Positions 44,252 through 51,728 of a stretch of DNA of 64,000 nt are shown here, one piece after another. Made by a program: the position numbers and the translations under genes. The notes beneath the pieces are model-generated. The model made no database searches. It saw only the letters and a program-made list of their open reading frames with translations, and was not told the DNA's origin. Location of the stretch: positions 1,809,001 to 1,873,000 of the forward strand of contig NZ_CP019389.1 in assembly GCF_001971785.1 (NCBI RefSeq). The letters run 5' to 3'. Each line of letters opens with the position of its first letter. Position 1 is the stretch's first letter. This stretch comes from Seonamhaeicola sp. S2-3. Lineage in GTDB: Bacteria > Bacteroidota > Bacteroidia > Flavobacteriales > Flavobacteriaceae.

Positions 44252-45410
44252 AATCCCAAGTATATTTTTTCTTTTTTGCTTGTTCTTTAATAGCTTTAGT
44301 CATAGCGTTTTGTAATCCGTTATTGGTTTTTGTGCTTTGTGCCGCTATGTATTTGCTGCGTTTAGCATTTAACTCTTGAATTTTCTTTTGAATGGTTTCT
44401 CGTTCTTTTTTCTTTTCTAAAATGTAGTTTTCAATTTCTAGTTTAGATTTTCCTTTAAGAACATCAGGAAGCACGTCATCATTTAAATCTTCTATAGCTA
44501 CTTCTTTGTCTTCAACAGCATCTACTAAATCCCAAGATTTATTTTTATATAAATGAGAACTTTTGCTTACTGTTCTTTTAACGGCATTAGCTTTACTGTA
44601 ATAACCAGCATTACTATCTTGTTCTGCTTGCAATGCTATTTTAGAAGCACCACGTTTGCCATAGGCTACATAGGTTTTATTTAATTTTTTATTCAAAATT
44701 AAAATTTCGTCATCGTAAGGTGATGCTATATGAACCGTTTTTTGGTTATGATTTATAGCCATATAATCTCCATGAGTTAATTTGGCACCGTCTTTCCAAT
44801 AGCTAGAAATACCTTGATTATAATTACCGCAAAAAATAGTATTAATGGTAACATCTTTTTCTTTTGCGTTTACAGAAGCGTCTTTGTAATTAACTTTTCC
44901 TTGTGTAAAAGGCTCGTTTCCTGCAATAAAAATTAGTTTTAAGTCGTCAGGGTTTTTGCCCCAATTAAGTTGGTTTAATGATGTTTGAATTACTTGTCCG
45001 CAATATTCATTACCGCCATTGGTGGTTAAAGAAAAAAGTTCTTTTGAGATGTCATCTAAATCTTCACTAAAACCTAAAACTTGTCTAATATAGCCCTCGT
45101 CACTATTAAGTCTGTCATTACCATATTCGTATAAAGCAATTTGTAAATTTGGTTTATTGTTGCCACATTTTGCGTAAGATAACTCGTTTACTATATCCCA
45201 AAGTTGTGCTTTAGCTTGGTCTATTAAACCGTCCATACTATTGCTGGTGTCTAGTAAAAGGGCTACTTTAATATATTGTTTGTTGGGTTCTGTATTAACA
45301 ATATTGGTTTTAGCTAATGCTGTTTCTTTAGGTGTTTTATTTTTAGCATTACACGCCATAAAACTTACCATGGTTAAACTTAAAATAATTGTTTTTAAAT
45401 GAATTTTCAT
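44250..45410 (-). CDS. vWA-domain lipoprotein
   Basis: The protein has 386 residues from the ATG at 45410, which gives a good lipoprotein signal (TMVSFMAC). A frame extension to 45509 would hide this signal, so the shorter start is preferred. The von Willebrand A domain (about 40-230) has the MIDAS motif DTSNSMD after VALLL, and a TTNGGNEYCG segment. A C-terminal part has Lys/Glu-rich helices. The domain binds a divalent metal and mediates protein contacts; the partner is unknown. It is divergent from the sensor kinase gene. Confidence 0.86.
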   Translation of the reverse strand: MKIHLKTIILSLTMVSFMACNAKNKTPKETALAKTNIVNTEPNKQYIKVALLLDTSNSMDGLIDQAKAQLWDIVNELSYAKCGNNKPNLQIALYEYGNDRLNSDEGYIRQVLGFSEDLDDISKELFSLTTNGGNEYCGQVIQTSLNQLNWGKNPDDLKLIFIAGNEPFTQGKVNYKDASVNAKEKDVTINTIFCGNYNQGISSYWKDGAKLTHGDYMAINHNQKTVHIASPYDDEILILNKKLNKTYVAYGKRGASKIALQAEQDSNAGYYSKANAVKRTVSKSSHLYKNKSWDLVDAVEDKEVAIEDLNDDVLPDVLKGKSKLEIENYILEKKKERETIQKKIQELNAKRSKYIAAQSTKTNNGLQNAMTKAIKEQAKKKKYTWD

Positions 45411-45619
45411 AAGATTTTGTTTTTTGATTAACACTGTAAATCTAGAACCAAGGTTTTTGTTATAAAAAGAAGAATGAGTTAAGAGTGTGTTTAAATGAGT
45501 AAACAACACTCATCAATTTGTAAACAAGGATTTTTAACGCCTAAAAAGCGTTGAAAAAGAATTTAGCCATTTTATTAAACCAACTAAAGTGTGTATGTTT
45601 ATCTATTATTAAATAGTAA

Positions 45620-47788
45620 ATGCATACTGCTTTAAAGAAGATATGGTTTTTTTGTTTGTTGTTCAACACGTTTTTAGGGTTGGCACAAATTACTATTGAT
45701 GAAGATTCGCCAAGGTTTACAGTAAGAGGTAAAGTTGTTGAAAGTGGCTCTCAAGATCCAATTGCCAATGTTAATATTGAAGTTAATGGAGGCTCTTATA
45801 CCACAACCGATATTTTTGGAGAGTTTAGAATACAAGCAAAAAAAGGAGATGAACTTACCATTAGGCATAAAGACTTTGAAACCATTTACTATATTATTCA
45901 GAGCAATGAGCGCATTCTTGTTAAAGTAGAACCAGAGAGCCCTATACAAGATAAATTTATTAGTAAGCGTTCTAAAAATAAAGAGCCACAGTTTAATTGG
46001 TATATAGATTCTGCAGAAACCTATCTTAAAAAAGATGCTAAAAAAAGTATTGGGTTTATTACAGAAGCCTTAAAACTAAGTGCTTCTAAAAAAGAAAATG
46101 CAGAGGCCTATGAGGTTTTAGGAGATATTAATATGTTCTGGAAACAACATGATCTTGCCGCTTCCAATTACCAAGTTAGTATACAGAATAATGAGAATAA
46201 CCAAGTTAAATTAAAGCTAGCATTAGCCTATAAAGAAAACAGAAATTATCAAGAAAGTTTAGATATATACAACAACCTTAATAAGCGTACATTATCAAAC
46301 TATCAGTTGGTGGTTTTGTTTGAGGGCTTAGGAGATGTGTATAAGTTAACTAACCGTTATGACGATGCTGTAAAAGCATATAGAGGAGGGTTAAGCATAG
46401 CGCAAAAACATTTAATTAAACTCAAAATAACCGATTTAAACTCTAAAATAGCCGAGGTTTATAATGCAAAAGGAGAAACAGATAGTGCGCAAGGATTTTT
46501 TAATAAATCATTAAAATTAGCGAGTGAAGAAAACAAAAAAAGAGCATTAGAGGAAAAAATAAAAGTAGCCGATTTTCAGAGTAAAAGTAAAAATTATTCC
46601 AGTGAAATTGCACTCAGGAAACAAGCGCTAGAAGATATAGAAGAAATTCAAACCGATTCTATTTTTGATAACGAAAGCCCATTAACCCCACAACGGCAAA
46701 ATTATAAAATAGGGAATGCCTATGCACTTCAAAATGATATTCCTAATGCTATTAATTTTCTTGAAAAAAGTATAGAACAAGCCGATAAAAAAGAAGACCT
46801 AATTGTTCAAAAAGATGCTACCAAAAAGTTGTCAGAGATTTATAGAGATGCTGGAAATTATAATGAAGCATTAATTGCATATCAAAATTATGTAGATTTA
46901 GTTGAAAAAATCTATGTAAAAAAAGAACAAGAAATAGCACAGGCATCAAAATTTAGTAAAGACCTTATAAGCAAGCAAACTAGAATAAATAGTTTAGAGA
47001 GCGAAAAATCTTTGGCAGACACTAAATACCAACTTAATGCAGAACAAAGTAAACGCCAAAAACTGGTTATTTATTCACTTATAGGAGGTGTTTTACTACT
47101 TTTAATTGCAGCATTTTTAATGTTTAAATACATTAGGCAACAGCGGTTAGCAAATAATTTGTTGGCATTAAAATCATTACGAAGCCAAATGAATCCGCAT
47201 TTTATTTTTAATGCTCTAAACTCTGTAAATAGTTTTATAGCTTCAAACGATGAGCGTACTGCAAATAAATATTTATCAGATTTTTCACTTTTAATGCGAG
47301 CTGTTTTAGAGAATAGCGAACAAGATTTTATTCCTTTAGAAAAAGAAATAGAATTACTTAGGTTATATACTAAATTAGAACATTTCAGATTTAAAGATCG
47401 GTTCGATTATAACATTAATATCGACAAAAACATTAATATCAAGGACTTTGTAATTCCGCCCATGTTGTTGCAACCTTACATTGAAAATGCCGTCTGGCAT
47501 GGGTTACGCTATAAAAAAAGTAAAGGACATCTAGAAATTGATATTACTCAAACCTCTACAGAACAGATTCGTATTAGTATTATAGATGATGGTATAGGTA
47601 GAAAAAAATCTAAAGCTTTAAAAACAGAGCATCAGCAAAAACAAAACTCAAAAGGGATGGGTAATATTAAAAAACGCGTGTCTATTTTAAATGAAATGTA
47701 TAAAGATAAAGTAGATGTTTTGGTAACAGATTTTCAAAAAACCGAAGATACCGGAACAAAAGTTGTTGTAACTCTTAAAAAAGACTAA
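45620..47788 (+). CDS. TPR-containing LytS-type sensor histidine kinase with N-terminal CarboxypepD_reg-like domain
   Basis: The protein has 722 residues. A signal peptide (ending GLAQ) is followed by a CarboxypepD_reg-like beta-sandwich (about 32-110, VRGKVVESGSQDPIANV and TDIFGEFRI), several TPR motifs (about 125-440), a coiled stretch, a membrane helix (about 480-502) and a His_kinase/LytS domain: QMNPHFIFNALNSVN with H527, and an ATPase region (PYIENAVWHG, DDGIGR, SKGMGNIKKR). The TPR sensor is therefore periplasmic and the kinase cytoplasmic. The response regulator gene begins at the next base. Confidence 0.92.
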   Translation: MHTALKKIWFFCLLFNTFLGLAQITIDEDSPRFTVRGKVVESGSQDPIANVNIEVNGGSYTTTDIFGEFRIQAKKGDELTIRHKDFETIYYIIQSNERILVKVEPESPIQDKFISKRSKNKEPQFNWYIDSAETYLKKDAKKSIGFITEALKLSASKKENAEAYEVLGDINMFWKQHDLAASNYQVSIQNNENNQVKLKLALAYKENRNYQESLDIYNNLNKRTLSNYQLVVLFEGLGDVYKLTNRYDDAVKAYRGGLSIAQKHLIKLKITDLNSKIAEVYNAKGETDSAQGFFNKSLKLASEENKKRALEEKIKVADFQSKSKNYSSEIALRKQALEDIEEIQTDSIFDNESPLTPQRQNYKIGNAYALQNDIPNAINFLEKSIEQADKKEDLIVQKDATKKLSEIYRDAGNYNEALIAYQNYVDLVEKIYVKKEQEIAQASKFSKDLISKQTRINSLESEKSLADTKYQLNAEQSKRQKLVIYSLIGGVLLLLIAAFLMFKYIRQQRLANNLLALKSLRSQMNPHFIFNALNSVNSFIASNDERTANKYLSDFSLLMRAVLENSEQDFIPLEKEIELLRLYTKLEHFRFKDRFDYNINIDKNINIKDFVIPPMLLQPYIENAVWHGLRYKKSKGHLEIDITQTSTEQIRISIIDDGIGRKKSKALKTEHQQKQNSKGMGNIKKRVSILNEMYKDKVDVLVTDFQKTEDTGTKVVVTLKKD

Positions 47789-48523
47789 ATGAAATTAAAT
47801 GCCATTATAGTAGAAGACGAGCAAACCAGTAGAGATATTCTAAAAAATTACCTGAATAAATATTGCCCAAACGTATCTATTTTAGGAGAAGCGGCTAATG
47901 TAGATGAAGCCTTGGTATTAATAAGAAACCATAATTTAGACCTGGTATTTTTAGATGTTGAAATGCCTTATGGTAATGCTTTTGATTTACTAGACAAAGT
48001 TGGCTATATTAATTTTGAAACCGTTTTTGTTACAGCGTATAACCATTACGCAATAGACGCTTTAAACGCGCATGCTTCTTACTATTTAATGAAACCAATT
48101 TCTATAGATGAACTTATTAAAGCGGTAGATTATGTAACCGAAATAAAAACAAAAGAAAACTCTTTACAAAATCAAGTTTTAGTACCTAAAACTAATGGGG
48201 TTAATGGAAAATTAACCATTCCGCAATTAGATGGGTTTGAGGTTTTAAACACATCAGAGATACTCTTCTGTAAAGCCGATGATAATTACACTGAAATTTA
48301 TCTACTAAATAACAAAAAAAAGGTAGTAAGTAAAACGCTAAAATATTTTGAACAAGCATTAAATAACTTCAGTTTTGCACGCGTGCATAAATCGTATTTA
48401 GTAAACGTCAATGAAGTTGTTAAATACCTAAAAGGAAAAGGAGGAAGTGTGGTACTAAGCAACGGAAAAGAAATTATGGTTTCGGCATCAAAAAAAGCAG
48501 ATTTATTATCCTATTTTAAATAG
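47789..48523 (+). CDS. LytTR-family response regulator
   Basis: The protein has 244 residues: a receiver domain (about 3-120, phospho-acceptor D56 in VFLDVEMP, acidic pocket E9/D10) and a C-terminal LytTR DNA-binding domain (about 145-242, YTEIYL and FARVHKSYLVN). It starts directly after the kinase stop codon (TAA-ATG), so the pair forms one two-component system. The regulon cannot be read from the window. Confidence 0.95.
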   Translation: MKLNAIIVEDEQTSRDILKNYLNKYCPNVSILGEAANVDEALVLIRNHNLDLVFLDVEMPYGNAFDLLDKVGYINFETVFVTAYNHYAIDALNAHASYYLMKPISIDELIKAVDYVTEIKTKENSLQNQVLVPKTNGVNGKLTIPQLDGFEVLNTSEILFCKADDNYTEIYLLNNKKKVVSKTLKYFEQALNNFSFARVHKSYLVNVNEVVKYLKGKGGSVVLSNGKEIMVSASKKADLLSYFK

Positions 48524-48584
48524 CTTTGTTATTTCAACAACTTTTTAAAGTTAAGCGCTATTAATTAAATTAATCAATAAAAAT

Positions 48585-49097
48585 ATGCCAGTTATATTAC
48601 CAGTAAAAGATACAATGCCCCAAATACCAGAAGATTGTTTTATAGCCCCCAATGCCACCATAGTTGGCAATGTAGCAATGGGAAATCAATGTAGTGTTTG
48701 GTTTAGTGCCGTTGTACGTGGTGATGTTAATTACATTAAAATGGGTAATAAGGTAAATGTGCAAGACGGTGCCGTTATACATTGTACTTATAAAACGCAT
48801 CCAACTACCATTGGTAACAATGTATCTATTGGGCATAATGCGTTGGTGCATGGTTGTACTATAAAAGACAATGTTTTAATTGGTATGGGTAGTATTATTA
48901 TGGATGGTTGTGTGGTAGAAAGCAATAGTATTATTGCAGCAGGCGCGGTGCTTACTCAAAATACAAAAGTAGAAGCAGGGAGCATTTATGCTGGTGTACC
49001 TGCCAAAAAAATAAAAGATATTAGCAAAGAATTAATCTCAGGAGAAATAGATAGAATAGCTAATAATTACATAAAATATTCCAGTTGGTTTAAATAA
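48585..49097 (+). CDS. Gamma-carbonic anhydrase family protein
   Basis: The protein has 170 residues and a left-handed beta-helix of hexapeptide repeats (NATIVGNVAMG, WFSAVVRGD). Potential zinc ligands are the three His in VIHCTYKTH... and IGHNALVHGC, as in gamma-class carbonic anhydrases (YrdA/PaaY group). Activity of this subgroup is not always shown, so the catalytic role is uncertain. It starts 61 bases after the LytTR gene. Confidence 0.9.
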   Translation: MPVILPVKDTMPQIPEDCFIAPNATIVGNVAMGNQCSVWFSAVVRGDVNYIKMGNKVNVQDGAVIHCTYKTHPTTIGNNVSIGHNALVHGCTIKDNVLIGMGSIIMDGCVVESNSIIAAGAVLTQNTKVEAGSIYAGVPAKKIKDISKELISGEIDRIANNYIKYSSWFK

Positions 49098-49100
49098 AAT

Positions 49101-49170
49101 TTGGGCGTTACCCTGCGGGTCGCGCTTTCCGCGTTACACGGTAACTTGCTGCAATCGCTAACGCAAGAAT
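49101..49170. repeat. GC-rich chain of four small hairpins (dispersed-repeat candidate)
   Basis: In an AT-rich genome this 70-base block is strikingly GC-rich. Four short hairpins follow each other with little or no gap: ACCC-TGC-GGGT (49110-49120), CGCG-CTTTC-CGCG (49121-49133), GTTAC-ACG-GTAAC (49133-49145) and CTTGC...GCAAG (49145-49167). It sits between the convergent gamma-carbonic anhydrase and murI genes. Blocks opening with TTGGGCGTTACCC resemble repeats that I believe recur in flavobacterial genomes. Confidence 0.7.
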
Positions 49171-49172
49171 CG

Positions 49173-49952
49173 TTAAAAATCAAGATAATTTATGCTGTAA
49201 TTTGAATTTAAAAGCTGTTTAATAACGTCTGGGTTTCCGTTAGTAAAAAACTCAATATTATGATTTGAGGTTTCGGTATTTAACAAATTGTATTGTTTTA
49301 AAATAGCCTTTGTCTGTCTAGCAACGGCTTCACCAGAATCAATTATTTTTACATGTTTAGGTAGTAAGTCTACTAAAATTGGCATTAAATAAGGGTAATG
49401 AGAACAACCTAAAACCAAATAATCAATATTAGCCTGTATCATAGGTTCTAGGTATGTTTTTAAAAGAACCTTCATTTCATTAGAAAAAAGTTTTCCACTT
49501 TCAATTAGGTTAACAATACCATTGCCAACTTGTTCAATAACGGTAATATTATTAGCAAACTTATCTGAAGTTTTAGAGAATAACTCGCTACTAAGTGTAC
49601 CATGAGTAGCTAAAATACCTACTGCGTTGGTTTTAGTTTGTAATGCAGCAGGTTTAATAGCAGGCTCTATGCCAATAAAAGGTACTTTATACGTGCTTCT
49701 TAACAAATCTATAGCGTTAGTTGTAGCAGTATTGCAAGCTACTACAATTATTTTACAGCCTTTTTCAAGCAAAAGTTCTGTGTTCTTAATGCTTAAGTTG
49801 GTAATGATTTCTCTTCCTTTTGGACCGTAAGGTGCATTTTTACTATCGGCAAGATAAATGCTACTTTCATTTGGTAGCAAATGGTGAATTTCTTTCCAAA
49901 TAGAAGTGCCTCCTACACCAGAATCAAAAATGCCAATAGGTTGTTTGTTCAT
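49173..49952 (-). CDS. murI: Glutamate racemase
   Basis: The protein has 259 residues. MurI makes D-glutamate for peptidoglycan. It shows FDSGVGGTS near the N-terminus (D10), VACNTATTNA (catalytic C73) and VLGCSHYPYL (catalytic C183). It is the last gene of a minus-strand envelope cluster with bamA and ompH genes, in an order usual for Bacteroidota. It is separated from ompH by a terminator hairpin. Confidence 0.96.
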   Translation of the reverse strand: MNKQPIGIFDSGVGGTSIWKEIHHLLPNESSIYLADSKNAPYGPKGREIITNLSIKNTELLLEKGCKIIVVACNTATTNAIDLLRSTYKVPFIGIEPAIKPAALQTKTNAVGILATHGTLSSELFSKTSDKFANNITVIEQVGNGIVNLIESGKLFSNEMKVLLKTYLEPMIQANIDYLVLGCSHYPYLMPILVDLLPKHVKIIDSGEAVARQTKAILKQYNLLNTETSNHNIEFFTNGNPDVIKQLLNSNYSINYLDF

Positions 49953-49960
49953 AGTTTAAC

Positions 49961-49995
49961 AAAAATAAAAAAGCTGCTTAGTAAAAAGCAGCTTT
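49961..49995 (-). terminator. Rho-independent terminator after ompH (minus strand)
   Basis: AAAGCTGCTT (49970-49979) pairs with AAGCAGCTTT (49986-49995); reading on the minus strand the stem is followed by TTTTATTTTT. It lies between ompH and murI. Confidence 0.78.
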
Positions 49996-50022
49996 AAAGT
50001 AAGTTATTTGTATTCAGGTAAA

Positions 50023-50529
50023 TTAAATACCAAGTTCTTTTTTTACATCGTCTAGTAAATTTTTTCCATCGGCTAAAATAGTTACACCAACAGAAGAATC
50101 TAGAACATAATCAAACCCTTGAGCTCTTGCTACTTTTAAAATAGCTGCTTTGGCTTTTTCAGTAATTGGTTGTAATAAATCCATTCGTTTTTTCTCAATA
50201 TCTTTTGCAGCATCATTTTGAAACTGTTGTATGTTTTGTTGCATACCTTGAATTTCTTGACCTCTTTTTGCGTTTTCTTCATCGGTCTTTGTAGGTGCCT
50301 CAGCTTCGTATTGTTTTACTTTATTTTGAAATTCTGTTATTGTAGATTGGTAATCTGTTTGATACGTTTTTTGTAAAGCTTCCAATTCTTTTTGCGCATT
50401 TTTCATTTCTGGCATTGCAGCAATTAATTCTTGGGTATTTATGTGGGCGATTTTACTTTGAGCTTGAGAAAAACTAATACTCCCTATGCATATTGCCGTT
50501 GCTAATAAAATAGTTTTTAAGTGTTTCAT
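50023..50529 (-). CDS. OmpH/Skp family periplasmic chaperone
   Basis: The protein has 168 residues with a signal peptide (ending SQAQ) and the Skp pattern: a short beta-strand core (KIAHINTQELI), a long alpha-helical arm rich in K/E/Q (about 40-130), and the return strand DYVLDSSVGVTILADG. Skp-type chaperones hold unfolded outer-membrane proteins for BamA. It lies next to another ompH gene and bamA. Confidence 0.93.
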   Translation of the reverse strand: MKHLKTILLATAICIGSISFSQAQSKIAHINTQELIAAMPEMKNAQKELEALQKTYQTDYQSTITEFQNKVKQYEAEAPTKTDEENAKRGQEIQGMQQNIQQFQNDAAKDIEKKRMDLLQPITEKAKAAILKVARAQGFDYVLDSSVGVTILADGKNLLDDVKKELGI

Positions 50530-50557
50530 TTTTAAATTGTATTAAATGTGTTATAAA

Positions 50558-51628
50558 TTATTTGTTTTGGTTTATATTGTTTATACTGTCTCTTATTTTT
50601 TGTCTTTCTTCTAGAGCTTTTTGTCTTTCCTCTAAAATTTTCTTCTTTTTTTCTTCTAAAGCTTTTTTTCTAGCTTCTCTTTCAGCTAATTTTTTTTGTC
50701 TATTTTCTTCAATTAACTGCGCTCTAGTTTTTGTTTCTGTTGTATCTGTTTCAGTTTCTGCCTCTTCTTTTACATCATCATCCGTTTTATCGTCTTCTTC
50801 ATTATCGTCTGTTTCAGAAACTTTATTTCTAGCATTTAGTTTAGCCTGTTTTGCTTTTTCACGCTCTTCTAATATTTTTTGCCGTCTTTCTTCTGCTGCT
50901 TTAACTTTTGCTTCTCTTGCGGCTAATTTTTTCTGTCTGGCTTCTTCAATAGCGCTTTCTCTAGCTTTTTTCTTTTCTTCTAATGCTTTAGCTCTTGCTT
51001 CTTGTTCTAAATTTATTTCAGGCACTAATTCTTCTTCTTTGGCAGCTTTTCGCTCTGCTTTAGATTGTGCCTGAGTTCTTTTAGCGGTTCTGGTTATACT
51101 TCTTATAACAGTTTCGCTAATATCGTATTGTTTAGCAGAAAAGAGTATGGTTGCATTAGATGATTTATCTAGAATAAAATCATACTTTCTATTTGTTGCT
51201 ATATCTTGAACGGCTGCAAATATTTGATCTTGCACTGGCTGCATGAGCTGTTTTTGTTGAATAAACAAATCACCATTTGGACCAAATCGTTTTTGCTGAT
51301 AATCTAATATTTCTTTTTCTTCAAAATAAATATCTTCTTCGCGTTCTGCAATAAGCTCTTTTGTTAAAAGTGCTTTTTCATTACTTAAATCTTTACGCTT
51401 TTGTTCTATGGCACTAAGCTTTTCTGCAATTTCATTTTTCCATTTATCGGCTTTTTGATTTAATTGCGCAATAGCTTCTTGATATTCTGGAACGTTTTCT
51501 AATATATACTCTGTGTCTATATAAGCTACTCTAACACCCCGTTGGGCATATGAAGAGATGCTTATTAAAACTAATGTCAGTAAAAAAAGAACTTTGTTTT
51601 GCATGTTATATGTTTTTATTTTTTTCAC
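50558..51628 (-). CDS. OmpH/Skp family protein with extended charged coiled-coil tail
   Basis: The protein has 356 residues. The N-terminal part (about 1-185) is a normal Skp domain: signal segment, VAYIDTEYILENVPEYQ, charged helices and DFILDKSSNATILFSAKQYDIS. After it come 170 residues of K/E/A/R repeats (KAREEKKKARE-like and RQKKLAAREAK) broken by an acidic stretch (EEDDKTDDDVKE), predicted to be long coiled coil. The tail is much longer than in ompH neighbours. Its codon bias also creates a long meaningless frame on the other strand. Confidence 0.88.
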   Translation of the reverse strand: MKKIKTYNMQNKVLFLLTLVLISISSYAQRGVRVAYIDTEYILENVPEYQEAIAQLNQKADKWKNEIAEKLSAIEQKRKDLSNEKALLTKELIAEREEDIYFEEKEILDYQQKRFGPNGDLFIQQKQLMQPVQDQIFAAVQDIATNRKYDFILDKSSNATILFSAKQYDISETVIRSITRTAKRTQAQSKAERKAAKEEELVPEINLEQEARAKALEEKKKARESAIEEARQKKLAAREAKVKAAEERRQKILEEREKAKQAKLNARNKVSETDDNEEDDKTDDDVKEEAETETDTTETKTRAQLIEENRQKKLAEREARKKALEEKKKKILEERQKALEERQKIRDSINNINQNK

Positions 51629-51728
51629 TTAATCTTCAAAATTAACGAATTTTAACTTTAAAAATTTTAATTCTTATGCAAAACATCAAACATGTATTAG
51701 AAAATATCGTGCCAAAATAATTTTAGAC

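Noticed and set aside
45411-45509. Longer N-terminus for the vWA lipoprotein
   Set aside because: The ATG at 45410 places a lipoprotein signal at the right distance; the extension has no signal-like features.
50562-51074. 170-codon frame on the plus strand opposite the second ompH gene
   Set aside because: It is a Phe/Ser/Leu-rich shadow produced by the complement of K/E/R-rich codons in the coiled-coil tail.
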